Made by a program: the position numbers and the translations under genes. The notes beneath the pieces were generated by a model. It ran no database searches and had not been told where the DNA came from. It saw only the letters and a list, made by a program, of their open reading frames with translations. 64,000 nucleotides of DNA from Hydrogenophilales bacterium (GTDB taxonomy: Bacteria; Pseudomonadota; Gammaproteobacteria; Burkholderiales; Thiobacillaceae): assembly GCA_016703155.1 (NCBI GenBank), contig JADJCP010000003.1, positions 248,001 through 312,000 on the forward strand, in the 5' to 3' direction. Shown piece after piece: positions 1 to 16,874 of this stretch; position 1 is the stretch's first letter; every line of letters starts with the position of its first letter.

Positions 1-3000
1 TCGCTGACCGAGGGCGGGCGTATGGCCATCAGGTTGTTGTCGATGCGCTTGTAGTCGGCATAGCCCATCAGGAAGGTGCGCGGCGACGCTTCCCATTCGC
101 CTTGCAGGCGCAGGCGATCGAGTTCGCCGCCGCGCGTGACCAGGCGATCGTCCAGGGGAATGCCCGCCGTCGCCACCGGTTGCAGGGCGCTGAAGGTGGT
201 TGGGCGCAGCCAGTTCTGGTAGGCGACGCGGACACGACGGGTATCCGACGGACGGTAGATCAGGCCCAGGCGCGGACTCAGTTGCCGGGCGTTCAGGGTT
301 TCGCGCGTCGGGGAGGCGGGCTCGGGTGGGTCGAGGGCGGTGATAAAGGGCTGTTCCTGGGCGCTCCTGCGCTGCCGTTGCCAGACCAGGTCGCCCTGGA
401 TGTCCAGGTTCGGGGCCAAGCGTAGCGTGTCGGAAACATACAGATCAAAGCTGCTTTCAGTGACCCGGTAGTCGGTGCGCAGCAGGAAGTTGTCGTCCAG
501 GGACGCCTGGGTCATCCGCCGGCCGGCATCGATACCCCAGCTGATCCGGTGCCCGGAAGCGGTGTCGAAGCTGTGGCGGGCGGACAGTTCCGGAACCTCG
601 ATGGTCGAACGGGCGTTGACGATATCGAAGCCGAACTCGCCATCGAAGGACTCCCTGGAGCGGAAATAACCGGCCTTCAACCAGATCTGATCGTCCGGCT
701 GACGCTGGTAGTTGAGACCGAAGTCGACGCGGCGCGTATCGAGCCGGTCGTCGACGTCGAAGCTGAAACCGCCGAAATCGCCGGCGGGTTGGCTATCCTG
801 CCGGCTGGCGTCGGCGAACATGAACATGCCCAGGTCATGGCGCGGCTTGATGCCGAAGGCGGCGGTGAGGGTGTCGAGATCGTAGGGTCGGTCGAAGCGC
901 TGCCAGTCGAGCTTTTCGTAACCCAGGTAATAGGCCATCGGCCTGGCCTCGGCGCGGTAGCCGCTGAGTTCGACCTGCGGGCTCCAGCCGTCGAAATCAT
1001 CGGACTGGGTATAGCGCAGCGACGCACCGCCATGGCTGGCGGGCGCGGCGATCAGCGGCTTGAAGCGATTGCCGGCACCGAACACGGTCGGGTCGGAGAT
1101 CAGGCCCTGGAACAGTTCGGAGTTCTTGGTGAACAGGCCGACATAGCGGTCCGCCAGGAACAGATGGCTGCCCGCCCAGTACGGCGAGTAGGACTCCTGG
1201 GCATAACTCGCCGCCCAATCCTCCATGCCGAAGAAGGCGAACGACTGGCCGAGATTGGCACTGCCCTGCTGGTCGTTGGCCAGTTGGTTGAGCGATTTCA
1301 GGTAGGGCATGCGTTGCAACGCGGCGCGCGCGGCGTCGATGGCATCGGCGGGACGCAGCCGGTCGGACTCGATCATCGCCGCCAGATAGTGCGGCAAGGG
1401 ATCCTTGTCGTCGAGTTCGCTGGCGCGCTTCAGTTCGCTCAAGGCCTGGGCGGTATCGCCCAGCTGGTAATAGGCGACGGCGGTATGGACGTGGGCGCGG
1501 GCATAGCGCGGCTCCATGACCCCGGCCTTGAGCAGTGAGTCGAGTGCGGCCTGGGTCTGGCCGCGCTTCAGTTGCAGCAGACCGAGGCCGGTCAGCGCGA
1601 CGTAGTCCGCCGGGTTGGCTTCGAGCGCCTGAGCGTAGGCGGCATCGGCCTCGCTGTATGCGGCGGCCTGGGTAGCCAGCGTGGCTCGCTCCCCCTGGTA
1701 GCCCAGTCCCGTCGGGTTGATTGCCAGGGCGCGGTCCAGCGCCCTGCGGGCCTCGGGGATGCGCTCGCGTTCGGCCTGGGCGCTGCCGAGGCCGAACCAG
1801 GCACGGTCGTCTGCCGGTTTCAGGGCAATGGCCAGGTCATAGGCACCGATGACGGCCGTGGCATCACCTTCGCGTCGGGCGATCTCGGCCTGGGCCAGCC
1901 AGCCTTCGTAAGATGCCAGATTCGCCGTGACAGCCTGTTCGGCGGCGGCCTTGGCGGCATCCAGATCATCGGCGCGCAGATGCTGCCGAGCCAGGGCGGC
2001 AAGCAAGCGGTGGTTGTCGGGGAAGCGTTGCAGGCCTTGACGCAGCAGTGTCGCTGCTTCGTCCCCCCGGCCTGCGTAGGCGAGCATGTCGGCGCGCAGC
2101 AGCCAGGCATCGACCTTATCGTCCAGGCTTTGGAGATCGACCCGGGCCGTCTCGGTATCGCCCGCGGCGATCTTGCTGGCCGCGTCCGCCAAGAGCCATT
2201 CCGGGCTCGGAGTTTCGCCTTTGGATTTGGCCAACCAGTTCTCGGCGGCCTTCTGGTCGCCACGCCACAAGTCGACATAGACCATGCCGATCCGCGCCGG
2301 CCGGCTGTCCGGGTCCAGCTTCAGGGCGGCGCCGAATGCCGCCTCGGCTTCAGACCACAGGCCCATATCGGCCAGAATCCGGCCACGTCGAGTCAGGCTG
2401 GCGACATCCTGGCCGGATGTATCCGCCAGCATCTGGCGCAGTGCCGGCAGATCGGCGTTTTCCAGGAGGATGTGGCGCAACGGTTCCAGGCGATAGGCGC
2501 TTACCCACTGAATGCGGTCTTTCAGGTTCTGCACCACCAGTTTCACCGGTGCCTTGCCGGCCTCGGCACGCGCCTGTTCGTTGGCCAGGACTTCGAGTTT
2601 GCCGAAATCGTTGGCAAAGGCGACCGCGCCACTGAACACGGAGAGCAGCGAGACGCCATCCTCGGCAACGCTCATCTCCCAATCCGTACCGCGTATGCCG
2701 GCAATGGCCGTGGGCGTTTCCCACTGCAACTCCCTGGGTGGCGTCTTCGACTGCACCCAGGCCTGGCCGCGCAACTGGCGGAACCTGGTCTGGCCAGCGG
2801 TACGCGGCGCCGGCTGGATGGCTTGAATCTCAAGCTGAGTGTTTTCATTCAGGCGGATCTGGGTGCGGTCGCTGAGCAGCAGCGCCAGACGGGCGCGCGG
2901 GCCGGTGCGCAGGTGTTGACCCGGTTGCAGCACCTGCTTGACCTGCACCCGGGTCCAGGCGCCTTGGGCGCCAACGCGGGTCTCGGCGAGTCCTTCGACA

Positions 3001-3086
3001 TCAAGAACCGTGGCCGTGCCGCTGATCGTCTGGGCGGCGGCCAGGCTGGCGCAAAGGGAGAAAAGGAAAATATACAAAAGGCGCAT
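1..3086 (-). CDS. FecR-TPR-outer membrane beta-barrel protein (partial, C-terminus beyond window)
   Basis: Open for about 1028 codons and running off the left edge. The ATG at 3086 is followed by a signal peptide (RLLYIFLFSLCASLAAAQ). Residues about 25-190 look like a FecR domain: a surface with LRTGPRARLALLL, then GQAWVQSK, IAGIRGTDWEM and LLSVFSG. About 210-600 is a TPR array (for example AEAAFGAALKLDPDSRPA, LGLLQLKRGQ). From about 650 the sequence becomes alternating amphipathic strands with aromatic residues (for example YYLGYEKLDWQRF, LGLIYRPSDTRRVRVAYQ), typical of a TonB-receptor or porin-like barrel, but no plug domain is seen. Role unknown; an exported sensor/scaffold tethered to or inserted in the outer membrane is plausible. 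The frame was checked at several points along its length. Related fused proteins occur in Betaproteobacteria as far as I know, but I cannot name a characterised one. Confidence 0.75.
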   Translation of the reverse strand, partial: MRLLYIFLFSLCASLAAAQTISGTATVLDVEGLAETRVGAQGAWTRVQVKQVLQPGQHLRTGPRARLALLLSDRTQIRLNENTQLEIQAIQPAPRTAGQTRFRQLRGQAWVQSKTPPRELQWETPTAIAGIRGTDWEMSVAEDGVSLLSVFSGAVAFANDFGKLEVLANEQARAEAGKAPVKLVVQNLKDRIQWVSAYRLEPLRHILLENADLPALRQMLADTSGQDVASLTRRGRILADMGLWSEAEAAFGAALKLDPDSRPARIGMVYVDLWRGDQKAAENWLAKSKGETPSPEWLLADAASKIAAGDTETARVDLQSLDDKVDAWLLRADMLAYAGRGDEAATLLRQGLQRFPDNHRLLAALARQHLRADDLDAAKAAAEQAVTANLASYEGWLAQAEIARREGDATAVIGAYDLAIALKPADDRAWFGLGSAQAERERIPEARRALDRALAINPTGLGYQGERATLATQAAAYSEADAAYAQALEANPADYVALTGLGLLQLKRGQTQAALDSLLKAGVMEPRYARAHVHTAVAYYQLGDTAQALSELKRASELDDKDPLPHYLAAMIESDRLRPADAIDAARAALQRMPYLKSLNQLANDQQGSANLGQSFAFFGMEDWAASYAQESYSPYWAGSHLFLADRYVGLFTKNSELFQGLISDPTVFGAGNRFKPLIAAPASHGGASLRYTQSDDFDGWSPQVELSGYRAEARPMAYYLGYEKLDWQRFDRPYDLDTLTAAFGIKPRHDLGMFMFADASRQDSQPAGDFGGFSFDVDDRLDTRRVDFGLNYQRQPDDQIWLKAGYFRSRESFDGEFGFDIVNARSTIEVPELSARHSFDTASGHRISWGIDAGRRMTQASLDDNFLLRTDYRVTESSFDLYVSDTLRLAPNLDIQGDLVWQRQRRSAQEQPFITALDPPEPASPTRETLNARQLSPRLGLIYRPSDTRRVRVAYQNWLRPTTFSALQPVATAGIPLDDRLVTRGGELDRLRLQGEWEASPRTFLMGYADYKRIDNNLMAIRPPSVS

Positions 3087-3125
3087 GATGGTATCCCTTG
3101 CTGCGCGCTCAATCCGGGCGGGCGA

Positions 3126-3581
3126 TCAGCGCATATTCTTGATGGCGTTCTGGGTGATCTGCTGTTGCTGTTTCAGTGCGCCGCCGATGATGGTGACGAG
3201 GTTGCCTTTGGCCTTGCCTTGCAGGGCTTTCAGACGGCTCAGGTTCTTGACCAGTTGATCCACCGCGGGTGTCATTACGGTGGTGGCGACAGGCGGCGTG
3301 GTCTGTTTCAGGGCAATGAAGGCTTCCAGCGACTTGCCGGTGTCCTCCAGGGCGACGTTGTATTCCTGAATCACGGCGCTGTGCTGGGGTTGTCCGGCCA
3401 GGGACGCGACACTGTCGAGGTAGGACTTTTTCATCGTTGCCCATTGGCTGCGAATCTGGTCGGCGCTGACCGTCGTCGCTGCCGCGCTGGCCTCGACACC
3501 GATCGCCATGCCTGGAATGAATGTGGTCGCGAGGCTCAAGGCAATGGCGAACAGGCTGGCGCGTGTGGTCTTGATCAACAT
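3126..3581 (-). CDS. Small exported alpha-helical protein, function unknown
   Basis: 151 residues. The ATG at 3581 is preferred over an upstream in-frame ATG at 3611 because it has an AGGAG site 6 nt upstream and is followed directly by a signal peptide (LIKTTRASLFAIALSLATT, cleavage near GVEASA). The mature part is helical and rich in Ala, Lys and Gln, with no cysteines and no motif I recognise. It lies 39 nt upstream of the FecR-TPR-barrel gene on the same strand, so the two are probably cotranscribed and may function together at the cell envelope. Function unassigned. Confidence 0.7.
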   Translation of the reverse strand: MLIKTTRASLFAIALSLATTFIPGMAIGVEASAAATTVSADQIRSQWATMKKSYLDSVASLAGQPQHSAVIQEYNVALEDTGKSLEAFIALKQTTPPVATTVMTPAVDQLVKNLSRLKALQGKAKGNLVTIIGGALKQQQQITQNAIKNMR

Positions 3582-3709
3582 GGTGGCTCCTAAATTCGAT
3601 GGCAGATGCAAATTCCGCCGGCACGGCGACGTCTTTCTTCAATCTAGCCTATCACCTTTACTCTGGCACTCGCACATTTGTACCCTGAAGGCTTGCCGTA
3701 TGACCTTTT

Positions 3710-4183
3710 TCACAGTACGAGCGGCTGCCATTCGGAAAAAGTGGCCGCCTGGCCGATCTTGGCTCCAGACGCATCGATCAGATTCCAGACCGTGACTCGG
3801 CGGATCAGGAAGCGTCGGCCGGAGCGGGCGATGCGCACGCCCTGATAGTCGTCGATGTAGCCGTGTTCGGCGACGCGCGCCAGGAGCTGTTCGCGTTCCT
3901 CGCGCACCGGGGCCTCGGCGGAGTAGCGCGAGGGTAGTCCGACGATCTCGCGCCACGGCATTTCAAAAAGCGTTTGCGCGGCGAGGTTGGCGTAGGTGAA
4001 CAGCGGGTCGGCATCGGTGTTGTGCGAGAGCACGACGCAAGGCGCGCGGTACAAGGCCTCGGCCTGAGAGGAGCCCGGCGCGACCAGGTCGCGGTCGGTC
4101 CAGTGGCGGTAGGTGCCGCAGAGCAGGGCGGCATGATCGGCCAGATAGCCGTTTTCGCCGGCCGGTTCGGCGATCACGCCCAT
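3710..4183 (-). CDS. MEKHLA-domain (PAS-like) protein
   Basis: 157 residues covering a single MEKHLA domain: an N-terminal helix with the typical SHNTDADPLFTYAN segment, LFEMPW, PSRYSAEAP, and the C-terminal half IARSGRRFLIRRVTVWNL. MEKHLA is a PAS-related ligand-binding fold found alone in bacteria and fused to HD-Zip proteins in plants; the bacterial role is not established. Its ATG overlaps the end of the pseudouridine synthase gene by 10 nt, so translation is probably coupled. No signal peptide or membrane segment. Confidence 0.85.
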   Translation of the reverse strand: MGVIAEPAGENGYLADHAALLCGTYRHWTDRDLVAPGSSQAEALYRAPCVVLSHNTDADPLFTYANLAAQTLFEMPWREIVGLPSRYSAEAPVREEREQLLARVAEHGYIDDYQGVRIARSGRRFLIRRVTVWNLIDASGAKIGQAATFSEWQPLVL

Positions 4184-4881
4184 AAGGCTTGGAGTTCGGC
4201 CTCGGTCAGCCAGCGCCAGTCGCCCTCGGCGAGGTCGTCGGGCAGGGCGAGGCCACCGATGCGGATGCGTCTGAGCGCCGCCACCCGGTTGCCGGCGGCG
4301 GCGATCATGCGCTTCACCTGATGGTATTTGCCTTCGCCCAGGGTCAGGTGAATGACGTCTTCGGAGATCGCCGCGCAGGCCAGCGCAGCGACCGGCTCGG
4401 GCTCGTCATGCAGTTGCACGCCGCCCAGCAGTTCGGCGATCAGCGTGTCGCTGGCCGGGTGCTTCAGGGTGACGGCATAGACCTTGGCGACCTTGTATTT
4501 CGGCGAAATCAGACGATGGATGAACTGGCCGTCGTCGGAAAGCAGCAGCAGGCCGGTGGTGTCCTCGTCGAGCCGGCCGACGGGCTGGACGCCACGCTCG
4601 ATGAGCGGCGCCGGCAACAGGTCGAGGACGCTGGCATGGTGCTTGGGCGAACGCGAGCACTCATGGCCGGCGGGTTTGTTGAGCATCAGATAGGCCTGTG
4701 GACGATAGGCCCAGGCCGTGCCGGCGACACTGAAGGTCAGACCGTCGACCGCGAATTCGGCGAATGGGTCGTCGAGCACGTCGCCGGCGATGCTCACCTG
4801 CCCGGCGCGCACCAGCGCCCGGCAGACCTTGCGGGTGCCGAAGCCCTGGCTGTGCAGGATGCGTTCGATGCTCAGACCCAC
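4174..4881 (-). CDS. rsuA: 16S rRNA pseudouridine synthase, RsuA family
   Basis: About 235 residues if the GTG at 4881 is used, close to the 231 of E. coli RsuA; the frame is open further upstream but that part lies inside the preceding gene. An N-terminal S4 RNA-binding domain (SIERILHSQGFGTRK...VSIAGDVL) precedes the catalytic domain with the signature GRLDEDTTGLLLLSDDG (Asp nucleophile) and the C-terminal KYHQVKRMIAAAGNRV. The family isomerises a uridine in 16S rRNA (U516 in E. coli). It overlaps srkA by 10 nt upstream and the MEKHLA gene by 10 nt downstream: a tightly packed three-gene operon. Confidence 0.85.
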   Translation of the reverse strand: MGLSIERILHSQGFGTRKVCRALVRAGQVSIAGDVLDDPFAEFAVDGLTFSVAGTAWAYRPQAYLMLNKPAGHECSRSPKHHASVLDLLPAPLIERGVQPVGRLDEDTTGLLLLSDDGQFIHRLISPKYKVAKVYAVTLKHPASDTLIAELLGGVQLHDEPEPVAALACAAISEDVIHLTLGEGKYHQVKRMIAAAGNRVAALRRIRIGGLALPDDLAEGDWRWLTEAELQALWA

Positions 4882-5852
4882 AGCGGCTCCTCGTCCATGG
4901 CGGCGATCTGTTCGCGCAGTTCGAGGATGCGATCCTGCCAGTAATGCTGGGTGCCGAACCAGGGAAACGCCGCCGGAAACGCCGGGTCGTCCCAGCGTCG
5001 CGCCAGCCAGGCGGAATAGTGCAGCAGACGCAGGGTGCGCAGGGCCTCGATGAGGTGCAGTTCGCGCCGGTCGAATTCCATGAAATCCTCGTATCCGGCG
5101 AGGATGTCGGAGAATTGCCGGGTCATGCTCGCCCGGTCGCCGGAGAGCAGCATCCACAAATCCTGCACCGCCGGCCCGCTGCGGCTGTCATCGAAATCGA
5201 CGAAATGCGGGCCGTCCTCGGTCCAGAGCACGTTACCGGCGTGACAGTCGCCATGCAGGCGCAATGTGGCGACGTTGCCGGCACGCTGGTAACAGCGGCG
5301 CACGCCGTCCAGGGCCTGTTCGGCGACGCCTTGCCAGACGTCGCGCAGGTCGGCGGGCAACCATTGCTTGTCGAGCAGATAGGCGACGGGCTCTTCGCCG
5401 AAGCCGGCGATGTCCAGGCTCGGGCGATGCCGGTAGGTTTCGAGCCGACCGATGGCATGGATGCGCGCCAGAAACCGGCCCATCCATTCCAGGGTGTCGG
5501 ACTGGTCGAACTCGGGCATGCGGCCGCCGGCCTTGGGATAGACCGCGAAGCGAAACCCGGCATGCGCGTGCAGCGTCGTGCCATCGAGGCACAGCGGCGC
5601 GATCACCGGGATTTCGGCATCGGCCAGGGTCCGGGTGTAGACATGTTCTTCGAGAATGGCCGCGTCGCTCCAGCGGGCCGGGCGGTAGAACTTGGCGATG
5701 ACCGGCGCGGCGTCTTCCAGCCAGATCTGATAGACGCGGTTTTCGTAACTGTTCAGGGCGATCAGGCGCCCGTCGCCGCGCAGGCCGACGCTCTCCAGGG
5801 CGTCCAGGACGTGATCGGGATCGAGTGCGGCGTAGGCTAGGGTGGCGTCCAT
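4872..5852 (-). CDS. srkA: Stress response kinase A (SrkA/RdoA-like Ser/Thr kinase)
   Basis: 326 residues from the ATG at 5852 (an upstream in-frame ATG at 5999 would add an unlikely leader). Aminoglycoside-phosphotransferase fold: N-lobe LNSYENRVYQIWLED and AKFYRPARWS, catalytic loop LHGDCHAGNVLW, metal-binding FVDFDDSRSGPAVQDLW. These strings are diagnostic of the SrkA/YihE family, a cytoplasmic kinase linked in E. coli to Cpx-dependent stress survival. First gene of the srkA-rsuA-MEKHLA cluster. Confidence 0.9.
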   Translation of the reverse strand: MDATLAYAALDPDHVLDALESVGLRGDGRLIALNSYENRVYQIWLEDAAPVIAKFYRPARWSDAAILEEHVYTRTLADAEIPVIAPLCLDGTTLHAHAGFRFAVYPKAGGRMPEFDQSDTLEWMGRFLARIHAIGRLETYRHRPSLDIAGFGEEPVAYLLDKQWLPADLRDVWQGVAEQALDGVRRCYQRAGNVATLRLHGDCHAGNVLWTEDGPHFVDFDDSRSGPAVQDLWMLLSGDRASMTRQFSDILAGYEDFMEFDRRELHLIEALRTLRLLHYSAWLARRWDDPAFPAAFPWFGTQHYWQDRILELREQIAAMDEEPLWV

Positions 5853-6002
5853 GGCGACATTGTACGGGGCACAAGCCAAGCTGTTACAGATGCTCACAAA
5901 TTGACAATGATTCGCCAACAGCCGCCTTACATCTGGCGCATAGAGTGCATTCACCCGCCGACGAAACGGATCGAGGCGGACTAACCGAAACAGGAGCATG
6001 AC

Positions 6003-6443
6003 ATGAACGCACGCACTACCTTGAAGACTGTTGTTGTCGTCACCCTCGCCGCATTGACGCTCGGTGGTTCACTGGCCCAGGCCGATACGACCATCGAGAT
6101 CCAGAAGCGCCCGGCCCCGGGCTGGAACGACACACCGAATTTCCCGATGCCACGCCCGGACGACCGGTTTGACGATCGCCGCGACGATGACCGTCAGGCG
6201 CAGGTCGACCAGCGTCAGGAAGTCTTGATGGATCGCATCATCGACGGTGTCGAGGCGGGTCGGCTGACCGCCAGGGAAACCGCGGGTTTGCTCAGGGATC
6301 AGCGTGAAATCGGCAAGTTGGAGCGCGTCTACCTGGCGGATGGCTTCCTGAGCCGCGCCGAGTGGAGCACGCTGGATGCCAAGCTGGATGCCGCTGAACG
6401 TCGCATCGCCCGGGAAAAACACGACTACGACCGGGATCGTTGA
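6003..6443 (+). CDS. Exported protein of unknown function
   Basis: 146 residues. ATG at 6003 is preceded by AGGAG 7 nt upstream and followed by a clear signal peptide (LKTVVVVTLAALTLGGSLAQA). The mature protein is highly charged with an Asp/Arg-rich stretch (DDRFDDRRDDDRQ) and then a helical C-terminal part (MDRIIDGVEAGRLTARE, LAAERRIAREKH-like). Probably periplasmic. A UUCG-loop terminator follows at 6465, so it is likely monocistronic. No family recognised. Confidence 0.75.
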   Translation: MNARTTLKTVVVVTLAALTLGGSLAQADTTIEIQKRPAPGWNDTPNFPMPRPDDRFDDRRDDDRQAQVDQRQEVLMDRIIDGVEAGRLTARETAGLLRDQREIGKLERVYLADGFLSRAEWSTLDAKLDAAERRIAREKHDYDRDR

Positions 6444-6464
6444 TCCGCGCCACGGCCAAACGCG

Positions 6465-6492
6465 ACAGCGACACTTCGGTGTCGCTGTTTTT
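6465..6492 (+). terminator. Rho-independent terminator
   Basis: A perfect 10-bp stem (ACAGCGACAC / GTGTCGCTGT) closed by a TTCG tetraloop and followed by TTTT, 22 nt after the stop of the exported-protein gene at 6003-6443. Confidence 0.9.
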
Positions 6493-6698
6493 ATTTGGAG
6501 ATTGCCGAAATCTGACCTAATCTATCTTCGAGAGCCTGGACAACAGGCCGCTGTTGCCTTGATCGGCCACAGGCACCGGAGGTAGGGAAGCATTCCTGAA
6601 AAATGTCTTCCTAAAGTATTGTCGATAACTGCCGATAAAGTCGTATCCGGCGTTCTCTGGAAATGTTCGGCGAGCACGCCCGGCCAACGCGTCCTGGA

Positions 6699-7711
6699 AT
6701 GGAGATGGTTGCCACCTTGAAAACGGTACTGATCGTCGACGACTCACCCGAAAACATCGTGGTGCTGAGTGAGGTGTTGCAACCGCACTACCGGGTCAGG
6801 GCCGCCAACTCCGGGGAAAAGGCCTTGCGCGCGGCCATCAGCGAGCCACGCCCGGACATCGTCCTCCTTGACGTCATGATGCCGGTGATGGATGGCTATC
6901 AAGTTTTCGCATACCAGTGGACTACATCACCAAGCCCGTGGTTCCGTCCATCACCCTGGCCCGGGTGCGCAACCAGCTCGAACTGAAACAGGCGCGGGAT
7001 TTGCTGTCCGACCATAACCACCGCCTCGAAGCCGAAGTGGAACTGCGCATGCAGGACAACGAGCTGATCCAGACGGTCGGCATACGGGCATTGGCGCACC
7101 TGGCCGAGATACGCGACCCCGAGACCGGCAATCACATCCTGCGCACCCAGGGCTACATAAGGCAACTGGCTCAGGGCCTGCGCGATCATCCGCGCTTCCG
7201 TGACACGCTCACCGACCGTTACATCGAACTGCTCACCCGCTCCGCGCCCCTGCACGACATCGGCAAGGTGGGCATTCCCGATGCGGTTTTGCAAAAGCCC
7301 GGCCCGCTGACTCCGGCGGAATGGGCGATCATGAAAACCCATTCCCGCCTGGGCGCGGAGGCGATCGAACTCGCCGAGCGCGATGCCCCCCGGCCGGTGG
7401 AATTCCTGGGACTCGCCAAGGAAATCGCCCGTTGGCATCATGAAAAGTGGGATGGCAGCGGCTACCCGGATGGTCTTGTCGGCGATGCGATCCCGGTATC
7501 GGCGCGTTTGATGGCCGTCTCCGATGTCTTCGACGCACTCATCTCGCGGCGCGTCTACAAGCCGCCCATGTCGCTGATGCAGGCGCGCGATGTCATCGCC
7601 GCCGGGCGCGGCAGCCATTTCGACCCGGATGCCACGGATACCTTTCTGCAAAGCCTGGACAGCTTCGTCGAAATCGCCAGGCGGTATAACGATACGCAGC
7701 TGCCGGTGTAA
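6699..7711 (+). pseudogene. HD-GYP response regulator, broken by internal deletion and frameshift
   Basis: The N-terminal receiver half reads KTVLIVDDSPENIVVL ... DIVLLDVMMPVMDGYQV, then the frame is lost near 6905. The following frame resumes at GTG 6917 with VDYITKP and continues through a complete HD-GYP domain (HDIGKVGIP, HHEKWDGSGYPDGL) to 7711. The intact paralogue at 15414-16679 has 37 residues between MDGY and VDYITKP; here only 17 nt remain, so about 94 nt encoding the end of the receiver (the Thr/Ser switch region) are missing. The downstream piece might still be made as a free HD-GYP phosphodiesterase from GTG 6917. Upstream 6493-6698 shows no gene. Confidence 0.8.
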
Positions 7712-7723
7712 GGAGGTCTCGAA

Positions 7724-7830
7724 GTGCGCGCCTTCGAACTGTCCCACACCGATCTCGATGACTTGCGCGTGGCCATGGCGCCACCCAGAGCTACGCTTGC
7801 AGCGTGGCCCCTATCCCGGAAGCGCCAAAC

Positions 7831-7834
<4 letters not shown>
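7724..7834 (+). CDS. Possible 36-residue leader ORF coupled to the PAS kinase
   Basis: A GTG at 7724 has a perfect AAGGAGG Shine-Dalgarno 7 nt upstream and opens a 36-codon frame (RAFELSHTDLDDLRVAMAPP...) whose TGA overlaps the ATG of the kinase gene (ATGA at 7831). It could be a translational-coupling leader or the remnant of a larger gene. No homology recognised; the strong ribosome site and the ATGA overlap are the only support. Confidence 0.35.
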
Positions 7835-13712
<5,878 letters not shown>

Positions 13713-13716
<4 letters not shown>

Positions 13717-15413
13717 CCTTCATGGTATGGAACGACGAACTGGTCACGGGCATCGACATTGTCGACCGGCAGCACCGTGGCCTGGTGGATATGCTTAATC
13801 AGGCGGCGCCGATTCTCGCCGTGTCCAGCGAGGCTTCGGCGCAGGCGGTCGGCGCGCTCCTGGATAAACTGCTTGCGTACGCGGCCAGTCACTTTCGCAC
13901 CGAAGAGGAGCTGATGGCCCGCCTCGGCATGGATAACCGCGCCCGCGACCATCATCACGCCTCGCATGCCCGCTTCGCGGAACAGGTAAGCCACATGATC
14001 CAGGCCTTCAGAGAGGGTACGGGCGTCACCGGCGACCGGCTCCTGTCTTTCCTGGCCAGTTGGCTGGTGTTGCATATCCTGGGCGAGGACCAGGCCATGG
14101 CCCGGCAGGTGCGCGCACTGGAAGCCGGCTTGCCGGCCGAAAAAGCCTATGAGACCGGCCGGGGCGACGAGCTGAATCCAGCCCCGGAGGCGTTGTCCCA
14201 TTCCCTGGTGGGCATTTACTCGGTGCTCACCCGGCAGAATCGGGAACTGCTGATCGCCAACCGGCAGCTGGATAGCAGCCGGACGGAAATCCAGCAGCAC
14301 AATGAGAATCTGGAAGCGCTGGTGGGCCAGCGCACGGCCGAACTGGAACGCCTCGCCGAGGATTTGCGCAGCGCCCGCGATGCGGCCGAGGCCGGCAGCC
14401 AGGCCAAATCGCGCTTTCTGGGGACGATGAGCCATGAATTGCGCACGCCGATGAACGCCATCCTGGGTTTTTCCAGGCTCTTGCATGAACAGGGCCTGCC
14501 CACGCATCAGGACACCCTGGCGCGCAAGATCGTCGGCGCCGCCGACCGCCTGTTGAACCTGCTCAACGGCATCATCGATTATTCACGCCTGGAAGGCGGC
14601 GGCAGCCAGGAGGTACAGCAGCAACCCTTCGAACTGGCCGACATGCTGCGCGAAGCCTCGGCGGCGGGGTTCGCCGCCGCGCGCGCCAAAGGCCTGACGA
14701 CCCGCCTGAACATAGACCCGACCCTGCCTGCGCACCTGCGCGGCGATGCCCGGTTGATCCAGCGCATACTCGGCCAGTTCATAAGCAATGCCGAAAAATT
14801 CACCCGCCAGGGCGAGATCAGCGTGTCCGCCGAGACGCTGGCGGTCGAAGCCGATCGCCGCGTGCGCGTGCGTTTCAGTGTCGCGGATACGGGGGTGGGT
14901 ATCCCGGAGGAGATCCAGGCGCGTCTATTCCAGCCCTTTATGCAAGCCGACGACAGCCTGGGCCGAAAATTCGAAGGCATCGGTCTGGGTCTGGCCCTGG
15001 CCCGGGAATTGGCCCGCCTCATGGAGGGACAGCTTGGCGTGGCCAGCGAACCCGGCAAGGGCAGCCGCTTCCGGCTGGAACTGGTGCTTGGCGTCGGCGA
15101 GGCTTGCCGCATCGACCCGGCCGCGCCGCCGGCAACTGGCCACGGCGCGTCGCTACACGTTGGTGTTGCCAGTGCACCGGTACCGTCCAGTCCGCCGCCC
15201 AAGGAATTGCTTGCATCGCTGCGGCAACTGAGGCAACTTCTGGAGGCGTACGATACCCGTGCAGGCAGCCTGCTGGCCAAGTTGCGCCCGCAGCTGCAAC
15301 CCTACCTGGGCGAGCGTTTCGAGACGTTGTCGAGCATGACCGAGGCCTTCAATTACGAAGATGCACTGGCGCATCTGGATGCCGTGCTGTCGCAAGCAAA
15401 ACAGGGGAAGTGA
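13713..15413 (+). CDS. Hemerythrin-domain histidine kinase
   Basis: 566 residues, start overlapping the previous stop (ATGA). Residues 1-135 form a bacteriohemerythrin: all seven di-iron ligand positions can be placed (H21, H60, E64, H81, H85, H121, D126). A coiled coil about 185-230 leads to HisKA (MSHELRTPMN) and HATPase (FISNAEKFT, DTGVGIPEE, GIGLGLALA). There is no receiver and no membrane segment, so it is a soluble kinase probably sensing O2 or NO/redox through the di-iron site. The C-terminal tail of about 90 residues is helical and unassigned. The gene directly downstream is an HD-GYP-type regulator, a plausible partner. Confidence 0.92.
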
Positions 15414-16679
<1,266 letters not shown>

Positions 16680-16782
16680 GGGCTGGCTTGGGGGGTCCCG
16701 ATCGGCCGGACCGCGGCCCCATGGCGGGACAGGTTTTCAGGCCCGAGCTTTCTGGTTCGTCCCCGTCGCCGGATGCAGCCAG

Positions 16783-16836
16783 GACGGACCCGGCCGCTCC
16801 TACGAAATCAAGGGGTTATAGGAACCAGCTTGCTGG
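16783..16836. repeat. REP-like intergenic palindromic element
   Basis: In the 195-nt gap 16680-16874 two oppositely oriented motifs face each other: GGCCGCTCCTAC and TAGGAACCAGCTTGCTGG, the latter containing a CCAGC-TT-GCTGG hairpin. This is the layout of the REP/BIME repeats common in proteobacterial intergenic regions. Only one copy is in the window, so the call rests on resemblance. Confidence 0.4.
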
Positions 16837-16874
16837 CGATGGCATTTAATCAGCGCATCCCCAAGGGGATGTGA

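Noticed and set aside
549..3593. Two long plus-strand open frames (549-1538 and 1572-3593)
   Set aside because: They lie opposite the continuous FecR-TPR-barrel frame; their translations are low-complexity Gly/Arg/Ala/Gln-rich with no family match, as expected from the antisense of GC-rich codons.
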